A stretch of DNA of 64,000 nucleotides from positions 1 through 64,000 of the forward strand of contig RQTK01000766.1 of assembly GCA_003991915.1 (NCBI GenBank). The letters run 5' to 3'. The position numbers and the translations under genes were made by a program. The number at the start of each line of letters is the position of its first letter. Position 1 is the stretch's first letter. Shown piece after piece: positions 36,346-48,000 of this stretch. The notes below the pieces were generated by a model. The model had not been told where the DNA came from. It saw only the letters and a program-made list of their open reading frames with translations, and ran no database searches. The DNA is from Elysia chlorotica. Taxonomy: Eukaryota > Mollusca > Gastropoda > Plakobranchidae.

Positions 36346-36643
36346 ACCGGACCCCTACCACAAATTTCTTTAAAAAAAAACACAAAAAACCCATTAAAGT
36401 GGAGCCTAAACATTACAGCAGGGATGTGTGGGAACAGAGACAAATCCCTGTTATAACAGATTCCCTGTTATATTCAAACCTGTTATACTGGGGTTGCACT
36501 GTAATAATAATAGTAGATAGGCCTAGAAATAGTGCTTAATTTAAACGAAGAAGGATGCAGCAAGTTGTTTACATTCGCAACATCCGCCCTGGAAGTGAAC
36601 CTAGAGTGATCTGTGACCTTTAGCTTTAGGCCTGTGTGATGAA

Positions 36644-36711
36644 CCAATCATGAGCCGAGTCTGCGCATGCGTCTAATTGAACAACATGTTTTCATTTGCG
36701 ACAAGATGGCG
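36644..36711 (+). promoter_or_regulatory. candidate CEP43 promoter (CCAAT, NRF1, YY1)
   Basis: Within 70 bp: CCAAT (36644-36648), a full NRF1 palindrome TGCGCATGCG (36662-36671) and the YY1-type CAAGATGGCG (36702-36711), with no TATA box. This is a classic housekeeping core-promoter combination, with YY1 usually near the start site. CEP43 is the next gene downstream on this strand. A leader exon could end at about 36816 (CG|GTAAAA) and join the acceptor at 41949. The YY1 site includes an ATG opening a 4-codon frame. Confidence 0.5.
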
Positions 36712-37141
36712 CATGCTTGATCAATGTCTGATTCATGTATACACAGCCAATGCATATTTAGCGGTTATAAATACATATACTTTGCGAAACAGTTTGCATC
36801 TAGTCAACTGAATTCGGTAAAATATTGATTTTTCATTTTAAAACCAAGAAATGTTTGTCGAACTTTTATCACTAGATTTTAGATCTATCTAGATCGCTAG
36901 ATAGGCATAGTGATGATAGAGAATCTATAAAATATGGTATACCTACCATTTATTTATATATATCTTTAATCCAATCTAGAATTAAAACTTACACGACACT
37001 ACTGCCAGTTTCATGCAGCAGGTTGCAATCTTCAGGTATCGTGTGTTTTTCTTAGCTGTGTTGTTGTCGCCGTTCGCGTATTCCAAGAGAAATTTCCGCC
37101 TGTGCATACATGTGCTGAAAAGTTCTTTCCGCTTGTTTAGT

Positions 37142-37329
37142 AAGTTGGTGCGAAAAAGAATGTGCACCTTTTCTTCGAGGCAGATCTGGCATGCTGGCGA
37201 GTACATATGAACTTTAAAGGACAAACAAAAACTTTACGACATAGAATGGAGAATAATAGCTCAACCCTCACAAAAAACATGCCAGCTCTGCCTCGAAGAA
37301 AAGGTGCACATTCTTTTTCGCACCAACTT
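37142..37329. repeat. inverted repeat, 52-bp arms
   Basis: Arms 37142-37193 and 37278-37329 are reverse complements except for a few bases (AAGTTGGTGCGAAAAAGAAT ... ATTCTTTTTCGCACCAACTT), with an 84-bp loop. Transcribed from either strand it would make a long hairpin. It lies in the probable CEP43 leader intron. No flanking target duplication was noticed. Confidence 0.9.
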
Positions 37330-37926
37330 AGATCTATCTTTAAAATTGCACAATTCCAATCTATTAATATTCTCTCCCTTTTGAATCTCACTTCGCCACT
37401 CAATTTCTTCTTTCTCCTTCAGAACTTAGATCAAGAGTTCTAGTAGTGAGCATTCTCAAAATTCAACTAGATTTAGGTTCAAGATCTAGACCTAGAAGTT
37501 AGATCTTTTAATCTGGACCTATCAATCTAGATCTATACCTAGATCTAGGGTGATTGACTCTACTGCCAAACATACAAGCTCAAATCAAAATAAAGAGAAG
37601 AAATAGAAAACAGCGACAATAACCACAACAACAGCAACAACAAAATGCCTGTTCTGAGTTGTGTAGTTTTAAAACAATGAGTAAGTCTGGTCTGGATACA
37701 AATACACAGTATTTTATTTGAAAAAGCAAGAAAAATATATGCTGTTATTTGCATGAATGGGTTTAAATTTCACAAGTCCGTGGAGTAGTTATATACCATC
37801 CATAGAAAAAAAAGCATAAAATAATAGATCTATTTTGTTCTTTAGAGTAGACATATAATACCCCTGTCTAAACCTAATCTACCTTTAGATAAGTCCGGTC
37901 TAGATCTAGATCTACATAATCTACAT

Positions 37927-37929
<3 letters not shown>

Positions 37930-37968
<39 letters not shown>
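37930..37968. repeat. (CT)n microsatellite
   Basis: About 19 CT units. A (GA)n-rich counterpart follows at 38208-38275. Confidence 0.95.
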
Positions 37969-37970
<2 letters not shown>

Positions 37971-38207
37971 TCTTCTCCTGCAGATAAACGAAACTATTCT
38001 ATTTATGTAAATAATTCATCTAGATATGCCTGTCAACTTAAGCAAAGTTTACAATAATTGTCATAATTATAATGTAGTTACTTGTTTGGTCGTCTGAGTA
38101 TTGGCAACATCTGACGAGCAGGCTCATTTTCAAATGACTGTGAAACACACAGCAGTCCTGCTCACAATTCCAGAGAACTACCGTCTGAGCTAAAAGGTAC
38201 TGCCGAT

Positions 38208-38275
38208 GGTGAGGGAGAGAGAGAGATACAGAGAGAGAAAGGCAGACAGAGAGAGAGAGAGAGAGAGAGAGTGGG
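38208..38275. repeat. (GA)n-rich tract
   Basis: Interrupted GA units ending in GTGGGGGTGGGG. The Ser/Leu-rich antisense frame at 38162-38500 runs through it and is an artefact. Confidence 0.85.
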
Positions 38276-38559
38276 GGTGGGGGGTTTAGGGGATGACAAT
38301 CCTGATAAAGCGTTGTTCTCCAAGGGAGATATCCCTGGTTTGAAACTCACGATCGGTCGAATATGTGTTTGTCGAAATTCTTCCTCTATCTGTTGGGGGG
38401 ACTTCTGTCCATAATGTATCGCACTGCTGCCGTCGATGTTTTTCACACATATAAACAGCGGGAGAAATTTCCCTCGGACGATGAATGTAGTCACCAGCAT
38501 ACGTTGCTTCTATTAGTTCTCTAAAAGTCCAGGTTAATATCTCTCCGTCATTTCAAAAT

Positions 38560-38990
38560 ACCTCTCTTATTTAGAATAGGACCTAAAACGGAACCCTGTG
38601 GAACACCGAATGGTAAAATAACCTCCTCAGAATAAGAAGTTCCAACTTTTACACGGAGAGTCCGAGATCTTAAATAAGATTCAAACCATGCAAGTGCATT
38701 TAAAGCTAATTTTTAGACGATTTAACAGAATTTCATGGTCGATTGTGTCAAATGCTGCACTTAAATCTAAAAGGCTAAGCAAGCAGACACTACCAGAGTC
38801 AAGACTAACAATAATGTCATTGAAAACACGTAAAAGGGCAGTTTCTGTTGAATGTAGAGCTCTATAGGCAGATTGAAAAATTTCTCTGAGCTTATTTATT
38901 TCAAGATGTTGTAAGAGTTGTTTCAGCACGACTTTTTCTAAAATCTTCGAAAGGAATGACAAATTCGACTCTAGATCTAGTGTAGATCTA
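38560..38990 (-). mobile_element. CR1/L2-like LINE RT fragment
   Basis: Minus frame 39010-38681: LSFLSKILEKVVLKQLLQHL, IFQSAYRALHSTETALL and LLDLSAAFDTIDHEILLNRL. Then the FGVPQGSVLG relative near 38600. It is better preserved than the copy at 34040-34700. Only the central RT blocks remain. It ends in a TAGATC-type run at about 38970. Confidence 0.8.
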
Positions 38991-40004
38991 GATCTAAATT
39001 TTAAGATCAAGATATATAGAATAGTAGATCCATCAAGATCTAGTCTATGTCAACGAAATGACTGCAATAACTACAAAATTACCACATGGGACGAGGCGTT
39101 AAATTTTATGAAGTGGGTGCTCTTCACGCAGTTCTTTGTGGGGAATTTCTTTTTGCAATGCAATGCAGTATGAGAGGGCACTAAAACTTAGAGCAGGCAG
39201 CATGTACTGTAGTCCTTTCAAGAGACTCAAGTTTTTACTAGTTGGAACAAGTTTTTTTTTTTACTTTCTGAACTCAAACTACGTAGAATCTAGTTATAAA
39301 TATGAAATTCAACTTTCTGAACGCAAACTGCGTAGTTTCTACCAAGGGTCTAAATTATAAATAGCCTCTTCTGCCTAGCTAGCTTGGCAGTTGGGCTAGA
39401 TCTAATTGTCACAGGTTTCTTTAGAGTTATGACACACCAAATTTTACTGGGAATTTAAATAGAAATTAAAAACGAACGTAAACGAACTCTGAACAGGTGT
39501 TTTACTTAAAAACTGTTACATACCAATTTAAAATGATTTGTTAGGCTAGACTAGACCTAGACTTTTAAAAGCTATTGATTTGATTGATTAGAGAGTTTTA
39601 CTGTGATCTGTGGATTTTTTGTAAGTTATCACTAATATCATATCAATTTTATCAGTTTGTTTTATTAGGTTTTTTGAGATCTATCTAGATGTAATCTCAA
39701 ATCTAAATTTTACCATGAACTTTTTCGTCTTACAAGAAGACCAATTCCACAGGCAAAGTAAAACCTAGATTATCTATAATTTTTATATTTTAGGTTTATA
39801 GTGCTTGCTGTTTTGTTTTAATGTTTTCTACGCTACTATCAAACTCTCCTAGCAACGATGTTTTGCTATTAATTATAATGTTTTTTCTATCAATTTCTGG
39901 CTATATTTATTACGAAGTAGTTGCTCACCATGCAGTTCGCAGTGGGGAAGTTTAAAAGCTTTCTCAGTGCAAACTAAAATCTATGACGTCAGAACTCTTT
40001 GTAT

Positions 40005-41577
40005 CCAGGGATGCCACTTTTCCGGAAATTTCTGGAATTCCGGAAATCTAATTTGGGTCCGAATCTTCAGGAAATATTTGTTACTGGCTCCTGGGTCCGA
40101 TGTCCGGAAAACTTTTCCTAGAAAATTTCGCCTTATTTTTTTTTCTGGAAAAGAAATGCCCGTTACTATGTGCCTTTCAGCCCTCATTGCTGGCACAACA
40201 CAAAGCCAGATAAACAGTCACGAGGACCATTAGTTTTTTTCAACTGGCTTATCTCCGAACCCAACTAGCACTAGTAGCAGTTAACCGGCGATTCCGGAGG
40301 TCACACCTCACATACTTCGGCGTATTTTTAAAAGTGAAAGTTATGCGCTGTTAATTTCTAAAGCGAGCCCTTCTGAACGACTCCGCCGCTTAAAGCAAAT
40401 CAATTTTGTTTATGGTTATCATACAACTACGATTAATTGCGCAACCAAAAACCGAGTAGAGAAAGAAATTTATTCAAGTTTGCAAGTACGGAAAAGAAAA
40501 ACAAACAACAATGTTTATCGCCATGCGATGTCTTTTCGTTGTTTATCAAATTTGCATAATACTGTTTTATCTGTATCGGCACAGTAGTTGACCTCATCCG
40601 GGTTACCGACTTGAACCTCTAGTTTATCTGATCGACATCGTTTATTCTTCCGAATAATACCGATCTGTCCATCTTCACCCAGCCCTCGTCTTTTTTTTCT
40701 GACAAATTGATTCTAGCCAGGTGTGTTTGATCTGACTCGAATCTATTGGCTATTTTAATGAAGGAACCTTGGCCAAACCGTTCTAAGCTAGGTTAGCGAA
40801 TTTAACATACTTTGTTCCTCTGGTAACTTTTATAAAAGAAAATAATCGAGGTCTAGCTAGATCTAACCGAGATGTATCTTATGTGATAGCTACATGGAAT
40901 CTGACGATCAGCGCGTTCTGCATCTAGATCTATTATAATTTAATTCTAAATTCATATAAACAAGATCTATATCAGGATTTATGCTTATTATGTTTCTCCA
41001 ACCTTTTGTTAAAAAAACAACAAAAATAAAAACAATTCGTGTTTATTCTTTCGTGAAATGGACGCACGCAATACAATTAAAAGTTACCGAAATTCTGAAA
41101 ACCGGCAATGGTTGGTTGGTTGGTTGAGTTGATTTAACGTCCAACAGCAGCACTATATATGCTATATTGTGGACGAGCCCCAATACGGACGTCTGACAAT
41201 TTTATGTGCTGCCACACACGAGACAGGGCGGGGATACCATGACTGCTGTCTCAGCCGGTCACATTATACTGACACCGACCCAACCAGTAGGGAACGCAAC
41301 TGCCAGGATTCTAACTAGGGACCTTTTGCGTCGGAAGCCGATGTTCTACCCCTGGATCACCGCGCCCCCCTAAATACCGGCAATGAAATAAGAGCAGATG
41401 CAGAATAAAAATAACTTCGTTGAGGCGGATATAAATATAACACAAGAAACAATAGGTCTAACAGGAAGCAGGTATAGAAGAAAATCCGTTGAACGCATTG
41501 TTTAGCGACAAGTATCTGTACTCGCTATTTCCTTTAATAAATGTTACCATTTATCATCTCATACACATTAATATTGA
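40005..41577. mobile_element. TIR element, CAGGGATGCCAC family (one end missing)
   Basis: It starts CCAGGGATGCCACTTTTCC, followed by TTCCGGAA-type palindromes. From about 40560 to 41577 it matches 14990 back to about 14030 in inverse orientation. Homology stops at 41577, about 115 bp short of the other expected terminus. It contains a SINE (41111-41370). No transposase frame. The CAGGGATGCCAC start would suit a hAT-like element, but no 8-bp duplication could be shown. Confidence 0.6.
41111..41370 (-). mobile_element. tRNA-derived SINE, copy 2
   Basis: Same family as 9451-9709. The target duplication ACCGGCAATG is perfect at 41101-41110 and 41376-41385. The relative at about 14210 (CATTGCCGGTATTCAG, reverse orientation) is the empty site, so this SINE arrived after the two TIR elements separated. 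Confidence 0.9.
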
Positions 41578-42002
41578 TTAAAGGCTGTTGGTACATGTAC
41601 AGGGTTTGTCCCCAAAAAGTGGCCTTTTAAAAGAATACAATAAAATATGAAAATAAGATACGATTGGTTGCAGGATTTTCTAGAAAATTCATTCATTCTG
41701 CAGGCTTTTTGAAATTATTTGCTCCCACCCATGCACTTAGAGCCCTTAAGTTGATTAAGCTGTATTCTTACGAAAGAGCCTATTGAGTTTGAATAAAAGC
41801 ATCACCCAAACTTAACAATACATTTTCTTCTGACCTCTGGCAGATTGAAAGACTTGGTGTGAAGTCAAACATGGTGTCATACAAGTACAAATGTGTCTTC
41901 GGTTATGGCGTAATGATAACGTTCATATATCTATATATCTTGTATTTCAGGGAATAACGAAGTCTTTAGAAATCTATCTCTACCTGCAGCAAGGGATTGA
42001 CA

Positions 42003-45000
42003 ATGTCTGCAGACGAAGACACAGAGCTCAGGGATCTTGTTGCCCAAACTCTTGAATCAAATGGTACTCTTGGGAAACTGAGAGTGAGTTTAAATTGTCC
42101 CTTTTCTTGTAGTCTCATGCTTTGCAATTTTGGACCAGTAGGCATTTATTGTGGCCAAGTTTTTACTATGAATTCTCTATTACATGTGGTATTGGTCTAT
42201 ATTTTTTCTTGTTGAAAGTAAAATCTATATATATATAATTGTCTTTGTCTCAAACTTAGATATGCGATCAAATCCCCAATTTTACAGTAAAATTCCAAAT
42301 TAGCTAGAGAAGATTTCAGAGTCATAAAACGCCAAATTAATTTTTGATTAATCAATGATATCAGCCATAATTACCAATCCATCTTATTTTCACGGCGACT
42401 ACCTGTCGGAAATCTATTGAATAGTTATAGAAAAAAAGAGGTGTATTCAACAGTAAAAATAAAAAAATGTTCACACATGTATTGATTGTGAGGTAAAAAG
42501 AAATTTTATTGAATTTTAACGTTTTAAATTCTGTAATTTTGTTTGTTTTGTTTTGTGATACGTTTGCGACTATAGTTAAGCCTTAGATGGGCCAGGATAT
42601 AACCTACTAGGCCTAGAGTAGATCTAAATAGACATAATATTTTGTTCTTATTCTTTTTATGAATATAATGCTCATTTTCGTGCCCTATCCCTAACGACTC
42701 TCAATGTAGTCATGCTCATTAATAATGATTTTTCTGTTCAAACACGTGGGGTAAGTTTTGTTAGCAGTTACATTTACACAGACAATAGAAAAACTTACTG
42801 ATTACTTCAGCACTTCTGAGTAGGCGACGTCATTTGATAGATGGAGTTGTACTGTCTTACATTTTCTAAGAAATGTTTGCTAATCAGTAAGTTTTTCTAT
42901 TGTCTGTGTAAATTTAGCTGCTAACAAAACTTACCTGTTCGATGAACAGGGCATTGGCTAGTCTATTTTGACCAGCCTAGATTGAACGATCCTTCATTCA
43001 TTACTAACAAACTTCTCTTTACTTAGGTGGAATGATCATAATCGCAAGATATCAAACTATATGTCTCTTATTACATAGCCACATATCATTTGATTAGAAT
43101 TACTGAAATGTATGATATTAACAATTTTCATAAATCAATGCTAAAATTGTTTTGCTTTCTGTAACACTTAGGCACAACTCAGAGCAAGTGTCTTTCTGGC
43201 CCTTGAGGATCAAGAAAATGGACAGGTTTGTTACATGTATTCACAATGCATCTTTAGCATGATACTTTTTTTGTATATCATGTTAATGATTTCAGTCAAG
43301 CTCACCAGTATTCCATAAAAGAATTTCGGTTTTCGTCTTTTACAAATTTTTTTTTTAATATGACTACTCCGCAAATGCTTTGACTTGTTTTTATGTGAAG
43401 TAATTTTTTAAAGTTATAAATTTATATTTACCCCAAAAAACTCATATTTCTCAGCATCACATAAGTTTAAGACGCACATCATTGAGTTCATTTTTAATTC
43501 CTTGGATCTCAATATATTTTTCACAGTAGCATCAAATATCAATGATATTCCCATCAGGAATAAGCCCCTTGTAAGACTTTAAAGGTGTAGTGTTCTTTGA
43601 CTGGATCAATTTTAAAGTGAATTCAAAAGAATGTTCCTGTTAGTTTTGTTGGCGATGATGTGATCAGTCCCCATAATGCAAGGATTTCTTGACTTTCAAT
43701 GATTCCATGGAATTTCCAAATGAGAGTACTATTTTAAAATAGGGCTCCTGGAAAAAGAAAATATGTGATGTAGCCTATCATTTTGTGCAGAATTACTTGG
43801 AAATTTCCAAGTAATTCTGCACAAAATGATAGGCTACATGACATTATACATGAAATTATTGTTTTTTTAATTTGTCATGTGTTTTGAGTAAAAAGCAACA
43901 ATTTCCAACACGAACCATATAAAAGAAACACATAAAAATCATACACTTTCATTCTATGATGAAATACATTTATGAACTGAATTATACTGAAATACCAATG
44001 TCAAATGATTAATTTGCTTTTATTCAGACTTGTCAGCTGTCGTTCAATGTTTTTAGTCATTTAACTTCAAATTTGTCTTTAGGATTTTTTTCTTATTTTT
44101 TTCTCAGTATCTTCAGCATTCTTTTATCTAATGAAATTTGTTTTGTTAAATTTCACTTTCAATGCACATATTAATTTTATTTTTTATCGATAAAATTAAA
44201 GTTATAAGATTAAGACTGTAAGCAACTTCGTCATGGAGAGCTCATTGGTACAATTAAATCGTTATCTTATTGATTGAAAAAAATGCTTTCTAAAATCATT
44301 TAATTACTCCATTACAGAGTAAAGCACCATTCCTCAACAAAGAACTAAAAGGTTTTCTCGCAACACAAGAAGGTATGTTTTGGCTTCATTAAAAAAAATC
44401 TCATGGACGGAGTGATTCAAATTAAACAAGGTTTTGCATTTAAATGGGTAAAAATTCATGTTTCCAACATTGTCCGGATATTTTTCTAAGAATGCCTGTT
44501 CTCTTGTCATTTCTATTGCAGGCAAACTAACAGCAAGCCTTGTTCAAGAATTTCTTGAATATTTCAATCTCGAGTTCACCCTTGCTGTGTTCAAACCTGA
44601 ATCTGGTGTTGTGAGTATTTCTTTCAGCTCAATATCTTGCTACAAGTTGTAGACTAAGTTTGCAATACATATTTATTCCTTTTTTATGTGAACAAATATA
44701 ACTTTTTGTACAGTTCATAGTGATTTTATACAAATATGTTCATAGACAAAGTGCATCTCTTTGTTTTCACACACTTCAACACACCCACATGCATTAAAAA
44801 GCTCAATTTCAGATTAGCATTAGCTTGCTGATTTTATTTTCATTTTACCCTGCATTGTATTTTATTTTATATGTTCTCTCCATTTTTAGTTCTAATAATA
44901 CAAGTACTGCCTGTATTTCGTTTAGAATAATGAAGAAAAGAGGTCTGAGCTCTTAAAAGAACTGAACATACCTAACCAAGGTGCTCCTACCAACGTGCCT

Positions 45001-48000
45001 CTGCTCACAAGTCTCCTGTATAATAAGAGTCATGGCATTCAGGACCAATCCTCTCATGGGTCTGGGGATGGCCTACATGTGGCTAAGGTGATAAACTTGT
45101 TTTGCTTCTAAACATATGTGTTTACTGCATAGACCTTGTCTGTATATGCCTATGTCGGTCTGCCTATTTGTATTCATCTCTCTGACTGATTATCTGTCTT
45201 CCTCTCTTTTTTTCTCTCTCGTCAACTTTGATTGAAATGTGATAGTCTTAATATTTCCAAATACTCTTAAATTTTTGTTGTGTCATTTTTAAATTTTTTA
45301 AAATCTTTTTCGTAATAAACGTTACCTTGAATTTGTACTTCGCTAGTATTTTTGTATGATATATTTTCAGAAAGATTTTGTATCTAAAGTGAAACTAAAT
45401 TAAACTCCTTAATATACATGTGGCTTTAAAACATCTTTTGGAATATTTGTTCTAGAACTGCAAAATTTTTGTTAAAAAACAAACCAAAACAAAACCATGA
45501 TAACAATTCTTCCAAAACCGATGCAAACAAAAAATAGATGTCTCAATATGACACACGGAATATAGAGTCTACAAATGTGATTTTAACCTGAGAGTGAAAT
45601 TAAGGTATTATTTCCAAAAAGTTTTTGTATACACTTTATTGTCAAAACAATACTGTCATTTATTCCTGTTTTTATGATAATTTTTATTGCCTTTCCTCTG
45701 TAGATGAAGTCTCGAAGGGTGACTGTTTTTGTTATTCAGTATAGACATGATTTATATATGCAGTAATATTGATGTTTGGAGTGATCATTCTGTAGATGTT
45801 CTTGCTTTTTAATCTCAATAATCTCAGCTGGTGGGTTTCATCACTTTTTCCATTAGTATGCCATTAGATTTAATATAAGTCCACATATTATAGATTGTCT
45901 TTAAGATTTGATTTACAGTTAATTTTAAACCGTCTCCAATTGAATATTGTAAACAATTATATTTTTATATTTGAAATTCCAATAGTATATCTAAATTACA
46001 ACAGCTGATGAGTATTGTGTTTGGAACATAACTCTTTATTTATAATAAAAATGGAGCCTCTTGTTAATCTGCACTTAATGGTAATTTTATGGCATTTGAT
46101 ATATTTTTAATGCTACACCAAGATGCGATGTTGACAGATTGAGCTAGCTGAAAAAAGATAGCGACAGGGTTCTATCAATTAAGATATATTTTACTGAGGT
46201 ATGTTAATTGTGGAGTGGAATCAGAAATTTCGCTAGTAACAGGAGTTTTAATTTTTTGTAGTACAGTGGTCTCCTCCGCCCCTCGGAAGGCACCAAAAGT
46301 GGGTTCGCGTTTCAGAGTAAATCGTCCCCACAGAGAGTTGAGTTGAGTTGAGTTGGTTTTAACGTCCAACATCAGCACTATATAGACTATAATGTGGACG
46401 GGCCCCAAGACGGATGTCTGACAATTTTATGTGCTGCCACACACGAGACAGGGCAGGGATACCATGACTCCTGTCCCATACTGACACCGACCCAACCAGT
46501 AGGGAACGCAACTGCCAGGGTTCGAACTTGGGACCTTTTGCATCGGAAGCCGATGTTCTACCTCTGGACCACCGCGTTCCCCTCCCCAGAGAGACAGAAA
46601 GAACAAAAAAAAAAAAAAAAAAAATAGAGAGTAGTGAAAATAAAAAAGATGTAGAGATAGGAGAGAGTTCGAAGAAATAGAAAGATAGGGAAAGACAGAA
46701 AGGGAGAGGGGGCTAAAGTAAGAAAGAAAAAAGGGAGAGAGAGTATGAAAACAAAGAGAGAGAAAGAGATACACAAACATTGACACAGAGATAGATGTTC
46801 AGACAAACATTAAATTTAACACAGAAATAGACGTATAGACAGACTAGTTGTAGACCAACAGGCGCAACGTGTCAGCGTAACAAAGAGATTGCGGAAGGAA
46901 GATTTATCTAATCTACTAACGTGGCTCTAGCCTAGTCTACCCTTTGTAAAGGTTCACATGCTTGTGTAAGTTCACCCACATCCCGCCCACTCCTCTCACC
47001 CATTTGATCGCGTGTATTAAGATACATGCGCCACTCCTATCAGTCTTTGATTACTATAGAAATGATCAGCATGCTCGGGAAGTGAAAAATGACATGTTAG
47101 CTTGACAAATATTTAAAAAAGTATATATCCAGCTCTGATGAAACGGGTTCTTACACTTTATACGACACCAAAAGCGGGTGGGTAGGGATGTTGATTAAAG
47201 AGAAAAAATTATATTTCATAGGACGAGCGGATTCGTAGACGGAGTGGGTTGGTAAGCGGACAGTTCTTACGCGGAGACCACTCTGTAGACTTTCTTATTG
47301 GGTACCAAGCACTGTGTCAGGGGGCGCGGTGGTCTTGGGGTAGACATCGACTTCCAACGTTAAAGGTCCGTAGTTCGAGCTCTGGCGATTTTGCTTCCCA
47401 CTGAGACAGGAGTCGTCGTAACCTTGCCCTGTCTTGTGTGTGGCAGCACATATAATTGTCATCGTCAGTGTTGGTGCCCATCCCTAATATAGTCTATATA
47501 GTGCTGATGTTGGAATTTAAACCAACTCAACAACAACATCAAGCACTGCTTCATATAATTGAGACAAAAAATTGCTTTAAAAATTGTATCCAAATAAATG
47601 ATTTCTCCACACTTTGTACAATTTGTAAAAATAGCATGGGGTATTTTGACAATCTTTTATACATATTCTGTTAAAGAGAAACAAATCACAAGAATTAATA
47701 TAAAATAATACAATAATCAGGAAAAGATAGTTTTTTTTTTTCATTCTCTAAAACTAGAATATATATTATTATATGAAAGTATCATACTGTGACTGATAGA
47801 AATTAAACATTTTTGGTTTCTTTTGAGGTAATCAATAAATATATTTTTTTTCTTATTACTGCTTGAAATTGGACACAAGTTTCTAACGAGATAAAGCAAA
47901 AGCTTATTAGCACATTTTTAAATCTAAAAGTTTAGTAAGATAGATCTCATTTCATCATTTCAACCCTTAAAATGATACATCTCTTACATTTTGGCATCAG

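Noticed and set aside
35379-36443. Long valine-rich, cysteine-rich and Asn/His-rich frames, up to 189 codons
   Set aside because: All derive from AAC/ACC and GATT low-complexity DNA. No start context, domain or splice support.
38162-38500. 112-codon Ser/Leu-rich frame
   Set aside because: It is driven by the GA/CT repeat at 38208-38275, with no homology recognised.
46427-46806. Phe/Leu/Ser-rich frames that could pass for membrane proteins
   Set aside because: They run through a SINE, a poly-A stretch and GA-rich DNA inside the pogo-like element.
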